Positions 1-7,252 of a stretch of 64,000 nucleotides of DNA are shown in pieces; position 1 is the first letter of the stretch, and each line of letters starts with the position of its first letter. The DNA is taken from positions 1-64,000 of the forward strand of contig NZ_BOMH01000038.1 in assembly GCF_016862095.1 (NCBI RefSeq), given 5' to 3'. Source of the stretch: Actinoplanes cyaneus (GTDB lineage Bacteria; Actinomycetota; Actinomycetes; Mycobacteriales; Micromonosporaceae). Both the position numbers and the translations under genes were made by a program. The notes beneath the pieces were generated by a model. It did not search any database. It was not told the origin of the DNA and was given only the letters and a program-made list of their open reading frames with translations.

Positions 1-314
1 CCCTGCCACACGGCATCGGCGGGCGGCGTGAACGTCGCGGTGGCGTCGTGCAGGTCCCGCAACAGCGTCCCTACCGCGCCCACGGCCTCGTCCGACCAGG
101 CGTGCGGATGCGGCGACTCTCCCGGCACGAAGCTGTACCCGTCGCCGGCAACGCGCGGCGCCCCGGCGAAACCCTCCCGCTCGAGGTGCTCCAGCAGGGC
201 GAGAACCGCAGGCGTCCAAGGCCCGGTCGTCTTCCGCACGACCCCGTCGACCAGAACCGCGTCCGCGGTGTGAGTGCCGGAGCCCCAGGTACCGAGCCGC
301 TCGGAAGACTCCAC
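1..314 (-). CDS. Phosphotransferase (APH-like), 3' end outside window
   Basis: The minus frame is open from a GTG at 314 to the left edge, giving 104 residues of the N-terminus. GAGGAG at 321-326 is six bases upstream of the GTG and decides the start. The protein begins VESSERLGTWG, then carries VVRKTTGPWTPAVLALLEHL and GYSFVPGE, the pattern of the N-lobe of aminoglycoside-phosphotransferase/choline-kinase-like enzymes, which transfer phosphate to small molecules. The catalytic HxDxxxxN segment lies outside the window, so activity and substrate cannot be judged. It is codirectional with the VOC gene 75 bases upstream. Confidence 0.7.
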   Translation of the reverse strand, partial: MESSERLGTWGSGTHTADAVLVDGVVRKTTGPWTPAVLALLEHLEREGFAGAPRVAGDGYSFVPGESPHPHAWSDEAVGAVGTLLRDLHDATATFTPPADAVWQ

Positions 315-389
315 GACGTGCTCCTCATCGCCCGGTGGACGTTACGCCGGAACGAAGCATCACCACGAACAGAGCAGGTCGCAAGCCGT

Positions 390-776
390 TTACGCCGGCC
401 CCGCAAGGCCGATCAGATTGCCCTCCGGGTCGGTGAAATGGGCGACCACCAGCGCTCCTCCCGGGACCTGCTCGGGCCCCATGGTGCGGGTTCCGCCCAA
501 CCGTTCGGCCTCGCGTAGTGCGGCAGCGACGTCAGGGACGCCGACGTAGAAGACAACGTGCGGCTGATGCCCGTATCCGCCGCCCACGCCACCGGGAATC
601 GCCGTGGCGTTGCCGTTCACCGCCGGAGCGACATAGCCGTACTCGCCCTCCCGGGAGACCGATTCCGCCACCGGGCCACCCGTGTCGAACGACCACCCGA
701 ACAGGCTGCCGTAGTAGCTGCGCAACCTCTGCGGATCAGCTCCGATGATCTCGAAGTGCACCACTGGTTGTCCCAT
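390..776 (-). CDS. VOC (glyoxalase/bleomycin-resistance fold) protein
   Basis: A 128-residue single-domain member of the vicinal-oxygen-chelate superfamily. It opens with GQPVVHFEIIGADPQRL, the first beta-alpha-beta unit, has FDTGG near residue 30, and closes with HFTDPEGNLIGL, the typical second-half signature ending in the metal-ligand strand. AGGGGA sits just upstream of the ATG. VOC proteins act as lyases, dioxygenases or antibiotic-binding proteins, and the substrate cannot be read from sequence. It may be cotranscribed with the phosphotransferase downstream, a common pairing of small resistance-like proteins, but that role is inference. Confidence 0.85.
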   Translation of the reverse strand: MGQPVVHFEIIGADPQRLRSYYGSLFGWSFDTGGPVAESVSREGEYGYVAPAVNGNATAIPGGVGGGYGHQPHVVFYVGVPDVAAALREAERLGGTRTMGPEQVPGGALVVAHFTDPEGNLIGLAGPA

Positions 777-931
777 GAACGTCCCCTTCCCAGTGCCTCG
801 GCAGCGGGCCTCGGCTTCCCGGACGTCTCCGTCGGCGCACCGTCGCAGGGCCGTCCACTCGCGACGGTAACGATTAAGGTTGCCCGCTCAGACGGTGGCG
901 CCGAGAGCAGGGGGACCACGACGTCAAGGTG

Positions 932-2077
932 TCAATTCTGCGCCTGGGCGATCAGGGCCTGCCGCCAGGAGCGGATGGCCTTGGGCGGCATCCCCACGGC
1001 GAGGGCGCCGACGAGACGACCTTCCTTCCGGTACGCGGCCAGGAACCGCCGCTGCGACAGGTCCCCCTCGGCGATCTCGACCTCGTCGTGGCCGCGCAGG
1101 TAGCCGTACGCGTGGATCTTCAGGTCGTACTGGTCGGACCAGAAGTACGGCACGGGAGCGAACGGTTTCCTCGCGTCGGGATGCAGCAGGTTCCGGGCGA
1201 CCGCCATGCCCTGCTCGGCGGCGTTCGTGCGGTGCTCGATGCGCATGCTGACGCCGAACAGCGGGTTGTGCCAGCGGGCCACGTCCCCGGCGCCGTAGAT
1301 GTCCGGGGCCGCGGCGCTGTACTCGTCGCAGATCAGCCCGTCGCCGATCGGGAGGCCGCTGCCGTCCAGCCAGCCGGTGTTGGGCAGCGACCCGATCGCC
1401 GTCAGCACCTCGTCGGCGGCAACCAGCTCGCCGCCGGACAGGATCACGCCGCCGTCGGTCACCGCGTCCACCGCCACCCCGGTGCGCAGATCGACGCCGT
1501 GGTCCCGGTGCACCTGGGACAGCACCCGGCCCACCTGCTCGCCGACGGCGTGCGCCAGCGGAACGGGAGCGGGTTCCAGCAGGACCACCTCGCAGCCCAG
1601 GCCCCGCGCCACGGCGGCCACCTCGGCGCCGAGGAAACCGGCGCCGACCACCGCGAGCCGGCGGCCCGGGCGGAGCCGCTTGCGCAGCTCGACCGCGTCG
1701 TGCAGGGTGCGCAGCACGTGGCCGCCTTCACCGGGCAGCCGGCGCGGGCGCACCCCGGTCGCGACGATCAGTCCGTCGTAACCGAGGTGCCCGCCGTCGG
1801 CGAGGCGCACGGTGCGGGCCTCACGATCGAGGCCCGCCGCGACAGCGCCGAGGCGCAGATCGAGGCCGAGACCCTCGAGATGCTCCCGGGTACGCAGGGT
1901 CAGCCGCTCGGCCTCCCAGTCGCCGGCCAGGATCTGCTTGGACAGCGGCGGCCGGTCGTACGGCGGATCCAGCTCCTCGCCGAGCAGGGTGATCGGACCG
2001 GCGTGCCCCTCACGGCGCAGGGTCTCGGCGGCGGCCAGGCCCGCGGCCGACGCCCCGACGACGACGATCCGGTTCAC
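932..2077 (-). CDS. FAD-dependent ferredoxin reductase-type oxidoreductase
   Basis: A 381-residue NAD(P)H/FAD oxidoreductase of the ferredoxin-reductase/rubredoxin-reductase group. The N-terminus VNRIVVVGASAAGLAAAETL is the FAD dinucleotide-binding motif, and a second GxGxxG (VVGAGFLGAEVA, near residue 145) binds NAD(P)H. DIYGAGDVARW near residue 270 is the second FAD contact. I start it at GTG 2077, whose GTGA overlaps the stop of the ferredoxin-like remnant, the usual coupling for this pair. The family passes electrons from NADH to a small ferredoxin serving P450s or Rieske oxygenases, and here the coupled ferredoxin looks broken. No P450 gene is nearby. Confidence 0.9.
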   Translation of the reverse strand: MNRIVVVGASAAGLAAAETLRREGHAGPITLLGEELDPPYDRPPLSKQILAGDWEAERLTLRTREHLEGLGLDLRLGAVAAGLDREARTVRLADGGHLGYDGLIVATGVRPRRLPGEGGHVLRTLHDAVELRKRLRPGRRLAVVGAGFLGAEVAAVARGLGCEVVLLEPAPVPLAHAVGEQVGRVLSQVHRDHGVDLRTGVAVDAVTDGGVILSGGELVAADEVLTAIGSLPNTGWLDGSGLPIGDGLICDEYSAAAPDIYGAGDVARWHNPLFGVSMRIEHRTNAAEQGMAVARNLLHPDARKPFAPVPYFWSDQYDLKIHAYGYLRGHDEVEIAEGDLSQRRFLAAYRKEGRLVGALAVGMPPKAIRSWRQALIAQAQN

Positions 2078-2220
2078 TGCTCGACCAGGCGGACCGCCGC
2101 GGCCGGGCACACCGCCGCGGCCTCACCCACCTCGTCGTGGCGCTCCGGGCCGGGACTCGCGGACAGCAGGCGGCTGCCGCGTCGGAACCGTTCAGCACGG
2201 GTGAGCGAAGGCACCCGCAC
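2074..2220 (-). pseudogene. Degenerate 3Fe-4S ferredoxin
   Basis: A 48-residue frame beginning MRV and ending HDEVGEAAAVCPAAAVRLVE, which matches the C-terminal third of P450-type 3Fe-4S ferredoxins (family pattern CPxxAI/VxLVE). The preceding half, which should carry the first cluster cysteines (CxxxGxC) and the acidic middle, is replaced by a basic stretch without cysteine. Only one cluster ligand remains, so the protein cannot hold the cluster. An in-frame TAG at 2224-2226 blocks any longer start. It overlaps the reductase gene by GTGA. I read it as a ferredoxin gene shortened by internal deletion; an unrelated small protein is less likely. Confidence 0.6.
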
Positions 2221-2261
2221 ATCCTAGGTGGATTGACGCCCCTCGTCGTGGCGCCCGGTTG

Positions 2262-3131
2262 TCATGCCGGTTCGACAGGCAGCCAGAGCTCACACGTCGC
2301 GGTGCTGAAGTCCTCCGCACGCTCGAGCACGGCCACGATCTCCGGACCCGGGCGCAGGCGCCAGGGGTTGGAGGGGAACCACTCGCTGGCTGTCGCGGCC
2401 CACGCCGCCTGAAGAGTCCGCGGATGCGGCCCCGCGGTCCGGAAGACCGCCCACCTGCCGGCCGGGACCTCGATGGTGTCGAGATCGTCGGCGACCGGCG
2501 TGTCCGTGGAGACGGCGACGCCGTGCAGGTAGGTGAGGTCGCTGCCCTCGGCGCGGTCAGGGTCGAGGCCGTCGCTGACCGCGAGCAACCCTGCCGGCTC
2601 GATGTTGCCGAGCGCCTTCAGCCGCGAGTGCTCCTCCTTCGGCAGAGCGGTGATGTGCCGCTGGATGTGCGGGCTGGCTCCCTGGTGGATCAGCGGTACG
2701 CGGGCGGCGTGCCCCACGAGCCGGAACGCGGGGTGGTCGACGATGCGCGTGTCCATGCGCTCGCTCCCTTCGACGGTCAGGCGGAACCTGAGTTGTGGTT
2801 GGGTGCGGAGGGGGCCTCCATCGCGGCGCACCTCACCGGGGCCGGCACCGTGCACCGCCCGGAAGGCCCGGCCGAACGCCTCGGCCGAGCCGTATCCGTG
2901 CCGGACGGCGATGTGCAGCAGGTCCTGCTCGCCGCGGACGACGTCGGCGGCGGCCACGGTCATCCGGCGACGGCGTACGTACTCCGACAGCGGCATGCCG
3001 GCCAGCGACGAGAACATCCGCCGCAGGTGGTGCTCGGTCGTGCCGAGCGTGCGTGCCGCATCCCTGACGTCGAAGCCGCCGGTCAGGTTCTCCTCGACGA
3101 GGTCGACCAGCCGGTTGAGTGCCGTGATCAT
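2262..3131 (-). CDS. AraC-family regulator with GyrI-like ligand domain
   Basis: 289 residues. The N-terminal double HTH of AraC/XylS type (residues 1-105) includes LGTTEHHLRRMFSSLAGMPL and the second HTH around HIAVRHGYGSAEAFGRAFRA. The C-terminal half (about 125-289) is a GyrI/SHV-type effector-binding domain, recognisable by RIVDHPAFRLVGHAARVPL and VPAGRWAVF. The order is that of the Rob/BmrR-like drug-responsive activators. GGAAGGAGG five bases before the ATG at 3131 fixes the start. Such proteins bind small hydrophobic cations or antibiotics and switch efflux or detoxification genes. Its target is unclear; the oxidoreductase is codirectional downstream. Confidence 0.88.
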   Translation of the reverse strand: MITALNRLVDLVEENLTGGFDVRDAARTLGTTEHHLRRMFSSLAGMPLSEYVRRRRMTVAAADVVRGEQDLLHIAVRHGYGSAEAFGRAFRAVHGAGPGEVRRDGGPLRTQPQLRFRLTVEGSERMDTRIVDHPAFRLVGHAARVPLIHQGASPHIQRHITALPKEEHSRLKALGNIEPAGLLAVSDGLDPDRAEGSDLTYLHGVAVSTDTPVADDLDTIEVPAGRWAVFRTAGPHPRTLQAAWAATASEWFPSNPWRLRPGPEIVAVLERAEDFSTATCELWLPVEPA

Positions 3132-3272
3132 GAGGCCTCCTTCCGAGGTCAACTCTGGCCGAGCAGGCGCACCCGGCGCCCGATCGTTGCGGACCGATCC
3201 GATCATGCGCCGGCACCGGTGCGATGCCGGCGAGGTGACGGGTCGCGGCGGGACCGTGCACGGCCCGGGTGA

Positions 3273-3543
3273 GATGAACTGCGCGCCCGGGTCCTGACGC
3301 GGCTGGCCCGGGAACTGCTCGAGGACCCGTCCGCGGACACCCGGCGCCGGGCCTGGTCGACGAGGCCACCGCGCGATGGCTGACCGAGGCGGTGCCGCAC
3401 GTGGAGATCGACGTGCTCCCGGGCGGGCACTTCCCGCACCTCGCCCACCCGGCCGCGCTGGCCGAGTTACTGGCCATAAGGCCGGCGACGGTACAGCCTC
3501 TCAGCTGCTCCGGCCCAAGGTCACGGTGCGGGATCCGGGGGTG
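3273..3543 (+). pseudogene. Remnant of alpha/beta-hydrolase C-terminus
   Basis: Two plus-strand frames together read like the end of an alpha/beta hydrolase. From 3273 one frame gives DELRARVLTRLARELLED. After a shift near 3350 the other gives EAVPHVEIDVLPGGHFPHLA and then HPAALAELLA, where GGHFPHLAHP is the catalytic-histidine region. There is no start codon, no nucleophile elbow and no oxyanion loop, and the frame is shifted, so this is a decayed fragment. Its last 43 bases overlap, antiparallel, the end of the C45 hydrolase gene. The call rests on the short C-terminal motif, so a coincidental match cannot be fully excluded. Confidence 0.5.
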
Positions 3544-4448
3544 AAGTCGCCGAAGGACTGTTGCCAGGACTCATCCGGCCAGTAGTACGTCACCCGGCCC
3601 TCGACGGGCCGATAGTGGGCTGTGTAGAGCGTTCTCGACCCCTGCTCGTCGACGGATCGGTACAGCGGCGGTTTCAGCATCGCCGCCACGTCGTCCGCAC
3701 CCGCGGCGCGGATGGCGCGCAGCCGCTCCTGCGTCCGCAGGGTCCGTTCCTGCTCGTCGGTCACCGGCAGGTGCTGGTGATTGGCGGCGCAGGCATCCGG
3801 CGCCACCTTCGGTGCCATGTCCGGCCCCACGAACACCGTCACCGCCTTGGCCGGATCGACAAGGGTGAGATTCTGCGGGACGGCGACCGGTAGGAATCGC
3901 AGCCTGCCGACCGCCTCATCGACGGTGTCGCACGTCTCCAGCAGGTAGCGCACCAGAACGAGAATGGCGAAGCCGCGTCCGTAGGCGGAACGTCCGCCCC
4001 AGGTGAGCGAGACCGCGAGACCGGCGTCGTTCATCCCGTCCAGCAAGCCCCACAGCATGTCCTGCATCCCGATCACGGGGCGCAGGAAGCAGGAGGAGAC
4101 GATGGTCCCCTCGCACTGATCGGGCCGTAGGTCATAGTTGCGCAGCAGAGTGCCGTTCCTGCCGATCTGGGTGCACGCCTGGGAGAACGGCCGCAGTGCC
4201 GCGTGGGTGAGGAAGACTTCCGCCTCGGGCCGGTCGAGTTGGCCGGCCAGACGGTTCAGAACCGGGACCAGTTCCGGCAGGTGCGCCCGGAACAGCGCCC
4301 GGACACGATCCGCGCCCTCCGGGGTCCGGCCCTCCTCGGTCAGCAGGCCCTCCATCTCCCGCCACAGGCCCCGGGCGTAGGCGGCCCACCGCCCGTCGCC
4401 GCCGTCGCCGACCTCGATCGCCCGAAAGGTCTTGTGCTCTTGCCGCAC
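3501..4448 (-). CDS. C45-type Ntn-hydrolase (acyltransferase-like)
   Basis: About 315 residues from GTG 4448, preceded by GGGGGAG eight bases upstream; a TTG at 4490 would add 14 residues but has no ribosome site. The segment SQACTQIGRNGTLLRNYDLR places a cysteine at about residue 92 followed by GRNxDxR-like chemistry, the autoproteolytic nucleophile region of the acyl-CoA:6-aminopenicillanate acyltransferase/C45 family. WGLLDGMNDAGLAVSLTWGG follows, as in that family. These enzymes self-cleave before the Cys and then act as amidases or acyltransferases. The substrate is unknown. The gene has no operon partner and is divergent from the DUF1990 remnant. Confidence 0.72.
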   Translation of the reverse strand: MRQEHKTFRAIEVGDGGDGRWAAYARGLWREMEGLLTEEGRTPEGADRVRALFRAHLPELVPVLNRLAGQLDRPEAEVFLTHAALRPFSQACTQIGRNGTLLRNYDLRPDQCEGTIVSSCFLRPVIGMQDMLWGLLDGMNDAGLAVSLTWGGRSAYGRGFAILVLVRYLLETCDTVDEAVGRLRFLPVAVPQNLTLVDPAKAVTVFVGPDMAPKVAPDACAANHQHLPVTDEQERTLRTQERLRAIRAAGADDVAAMLKPPLYRSVDEQGSRTLYTAHYRPVEGRVTYYWPDESWQQSFGDFTPGSRTVTLGRSS

Positions 4449-4560
4449 GGCTGCCACTCCCCCAGTGAGAATCGGCCGAGATGACGGCAACCTAGCTAAT
4501 CGCGGGGTCGGCGACGAGCGCGACGCACCGCCAGCTGACTCGGGTGGTTACTGTGATCCG

Positions 4561-5119
4561 GTGCGAGATGTCTCAGCCGGCACCTTCGCCGAGCTGGCTG
4601 CTGCCGACCTGACGTACCGACAGGTCGGCGCGACTCGTGACGCCTCGTTGCCGCTCGGATATGACCATGTGTCCCGCGACGTCGTGGTGGGGAAGGGCCG
4701 AGACGCTTTCGAGCGCGCCGCCGAAGGGCTCTTGACCTGGCAGATGCACGCTCTGGCAGGTCTGGCCCCGGTGAGCCCGGCCGAGAGGGCCGCTTCCGGC
4801 GCCATCGTGGTCCTTCGCGCCGGCTTCGGGCCGCTGCGTCTGACGATTCCGTGCCGAGTCGTCTACACCGAGGAAGGAGCGAGACCGCCACGGCTTCGCC
4901 TACGGCACCCTCCCCGGCCACCCCGAGCAAGGCGAGGAAGCCTTCCTGATCGACCTGGCGGACACCGGCGATGTCCACGTCCGCATTCGCGCGTTCAGCC
5001 GTCCGGCGTCGCTGCTCGCCAGAGCCGGAGGACCCGTAACGCGCCTGGTCCAGGCCTACGCGACGAACCGCTACGTCACCGCAATCCGACACCTCATCGA
5101 CCCGGACGCCGGGCCCTGA
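4561..5119 (+). pseudogene. DUF1990 family protein, frameshifted
   Basis: From GTG 4561 the frame gives VRDVSAGTFAELAAADLTYR, then the usual DUF1990 middle (GYDHVSRDVVVGKGRDAF, LTWQMHALAGL) up to VVYTEEG. A single extra base around 4875-4885 then moves the family match to the next frame: RHGFAYGTLPGHPEQGEEAF, FSRPASLLARAGGPVTRLVQ and the stop at 5117-5119. Both halves are well conserved and only one base separates them, so this is either a recent mutation or a sequencing error; the interval (559 bases) is one base over a multiple of three. DUF1990 proteins are uncharacterised. Confidence 0.8.
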
Positions 5120-5202
5120 GCGGCAGCTCGGTGCTCCTACCTCACCGTCGAGACCGGTGCTTTCCGTTCAGTTCGACTCGAAGTCGCCGATAGCCAGCGG
5201 GT

Positions 5203-5835
5203 GTGCAGACAAGAGGATCTACCCTGGCGCTGCGACGAGGCGCTTCGGTAGTAGCCGCCATGTTGACAGTGCTGGGGGCGGCCAGCGCGTCCGTCGTGAT
5301 TTCACGGGCGCCTCAGGGCAGCACGGCGCAAGGCCGCTCGCAGTCCCCGATCAGCGGCCAGGACAGCGACGATGGCTCGATGGCCGGCATAACAGCGACA
5401 ACCTGCGCCGAGCTGGCTGAGCAACTCCTCGAGCGCGATGGCTACTTGGAGCTGGGTGACTGCAGGGACGAGGGTGCCACCTCAGGCCCGCCAACACTGT
5501 CACCGGAGGACTGGGAAGAGGCGATTGCGCGCGCATATCACCCGGTGCGGCTGGGATCGCGTCTGGTCGAGGGCCACCAGGCCTGCGGCCCCGACGCCAA
5601 GCGAATCACTGTCGACACGACGACGCCGTCGCTGGCCGCGGTGTACCTCAACCAACCGAGATTCGGTTTCAAATTCGAGTATCGGATGCTTGATGCCGGT
5701 CAGAGCACCATCGTCGTTGCGCCGTCGCCAAGCCTGATCACCGAGGTCGAAGCCGGGCAAACCTACCAGTGGCGGGTCCGCGCTCTTCGCGAAACGGGTT
5801 GGTCGACGTGGTGCGAGTTCACGGTCAAGAGCTAA
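5203..5835 (+). CDS. Hypothetical exported protein with Fn3-like end
   Basis: 210 residues from GTG 5203. The N-terminus has a short basic stretch and a hydrophobic segment (ASVVAAMLTVLGAASASVVI, about residues 14-33), consistent with a signal peptide or membrane anchor. It is followed by a Ser/Gln/Asp-rich linker and a region with three of the four mature cysteines (TTCAELAEQL, LGDCRDEG, HQACGPDAK). The C-terminal 80 residues (TPSLAAVYLNQPRFGFKFEY to YQWRVRALRETGWSTWCEF) resemble a fibronectin-III-like beta sandwich. I do not recognise a named family, and no operon partner is apparent. An extracytoplasmic location is inferred from the N-terminus. Confidence 0.6.
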   Translation: MQTRGSTLALRRGASVVAAMLTVLGAASASVVISRAPQGSTAQGRSQSPISGQDSDDGSMAGITATTCAELAEQLLERDGYLELGDCRDEGATSGPPTLSPEDWEEAIARAYHPVRLGSRLVEGHQACGPDAKRITVDTTTPSLAAVYLNQPRFGFKFEYRMLDAGQSTIVVAPSPSLITEVEAGQTYQWRVRALRETGWSTWCEFTVKS

Positions 5836-5895
5836 CTTTGCCCACTGGTTCTGCGTGTGGTTATCCGGACGCGACAACCCTGCGCTTCAGGATCG

Positions 5896-6195
5896 TCATC
5901 CGGCCGTCCCCACCACTATGAGCAGAGCGACAACGCCAAGGGTCGTCAGCGTGACTGCGGAGATCAGCAGCCATCGGGCACGCGCAGGAGAGGGCCGGCT
6001 GAAGTGGACACCGAGGCCGCAGACAGCTCCGGCGGCACAGACCACGGTCGGAATCAGGCGCGGTCCGTCAGCGTCTCCGGAGACGAGCACCATCAGCGCG
6101 ACAACGCCGATCACGATGCTGACGTTGGCGATCCGGGTGCGCAGGTTCCAGAAGGCGGAGCGCTGGAACCGCTCCACGGCGCTGCGATACTCCAC
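5896..6195 (-). CDS. Small three-helix membrane protein
   Basis: 99 residues from GTG 6195 (VEYRSAVERFQRSAFWNLR). Three hydrophobic segments are visible: IANVSIVIGVVALMVLVSG (about 23-41), LIPTVVCAAGAVCGLGVHF (about 49-67) and WLLISAVTLTTLGVVALLIV (about 76-95). The frame stays open upstream to 6462, but that part is basic and Pro-rich, unlike a protein start, so I use the GTG. Family unknown. It is divergent from the degenerate XRE gene and convergent with the exported protein at 5203-5835. Confidence 0.5.
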   Translation of the reverse strand: MEYRSAVERFQRSAFWNLRTRIANVSIVIGVVALMVLVSGDADGPRLIPTVVCAAGAVCGLGVHFSRPSPARARWLLISAVTLTTLGVVALLIVVGTAG

Positions 6196-6330
6196 GCGAA
6201 CAGTCTGGCGCCCGTCCCGGGTTCCGCAAACGGCGACTGCGGTCGGCCCTCCCCTCGTACGGGAGGATGCTGTTGAAGGGTGTCTTGACAGCCCACCACT
6301 CGGGCCGGGGAATCGACCTGGCCTGGGCGG

Positions 6331-6633
6331 GTGGACAACCGCGATGAGGTGAAGGCTCTCCTCAGCTCCCGCCGCGCGCGGATCACCCCCGAGCAGGCCG
6401 GCCCGACCGGTTACAACCGCAACCGGCGGGTTCCCGGTCTGCGCCGCAGCGAGGTCGCCCACCTGGCCGGGGTGAGCGTCGAGTACTACGCCCAGCTGGA
6501 ACGCGGCAACCTCGCCGGCGTCTCCGGCAGCGTCCTCGAGGGCTCACCCGCGCCCTGCACCTCGACGAAGCCGATCAGCAGCATCTGGCCGCCCTCGCCC
6601 GCGCGGCCGGGCCCGGCAGCACACCTCGGCGCT
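6331..6633 (+). pseudogene. Truncated, frameshifted MmyB-type XRE regulator
   Basis: The frame from GTG 6331 reads MDNRDEVKALLSSRRARITP, then VPGLRRSEVAHLAGVSVEYY and QLERGNLAGVSGSVLEG, the HTH domain of MmyB-like XRE regulators. Near 6540 the frame slips by one base; continuing in the next frame gives LTRALHLDEADQQHLAALAR and stops resembling the family around 6630. The roughly 170-residue ligand-binding domain is absent. The closest visible relative is the intact regulator at 13117-13995, with the same motif order. The aldo/keto reductase remnant starts at the break, so the two were joined by a deletion. Confidence 0.75.
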
Positions 6634-7244
6634 CTGGAAGTGTCCCGCATCGGTCTCGGAGCCATGACCATGGCCGGCACATACACCAGCGAGGGCGCCC
6701 TCGACAACTGCTGCACTTCGGCCTCTCCGAAGCGTCACCGGAGACCATCCGCCGCGCCCACGCCGTGCAGCCGGTCACCGCCCTGCAGACCGAGTACTCG
6801 CTGTGGACCCGCGACGTGGAAGCCGAGATCCTGCCGCTGTTGCGCGAGCTCGGCATCGGCTTCGTGCCGTACTCACCGCTCGGGCACGGCCTGCTGACCG
6901 GGCAGATCCGTACCGTCGACGACTTCGCCGACGACGACTGGCGCAAATCCAACCCGCGGTTCACCGGCGAGAACTTCCGGCGCAACCTCGCCATCGTCGA
7001 CGAGGTCACCGCCATCGGCGCCGAGATCGGTGCCACCCCGGCCCAGACCGCGCTCGCCTGGATCCTGACCCGGGGCGACGACATCGCGCCCATCCCCGGC
7101 ACCCGGCGGGTGGCCCGGGTCGAGGAGAACACCGCCGCGGACGCCGTCGAACTCACCCCGGCGCAGCTGGCCCGCCTCGACGCGCTGCGCCCAGCGGCCG
7201 GGGCACGCCACGACGACGCGAACATGGCCTCGATCGACCTGTAG
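6634..7244 (+). pseudogene. Aldo/keto reductase with internal deletion
   Basis: The first part (LEVSRIGLGAMTMAGTYTSE) is the N-terminal strand of an aldo/keto reductase. At about 6710 the sequence jumps, with a frame change, to HFGLSEASPETIRRAHAVQP, VTALQTEYSLWTRDVEAEIL, SPLGHGLLTGQI, and the C-terminus TPAQTALAWILTRGDDIAPI, PGTRRVARVEENTAADAVEL, ending NMASIDL. Roughly 120 residues carrying the catalytic Tyr, Lys and His are missing. The C-terminal half is well preserved and can be read from 6765, but without the catalytic half it cannot be an enzyme. Confidence 0.8.
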
Positions 7245-7252
7245 CCCGGCTT

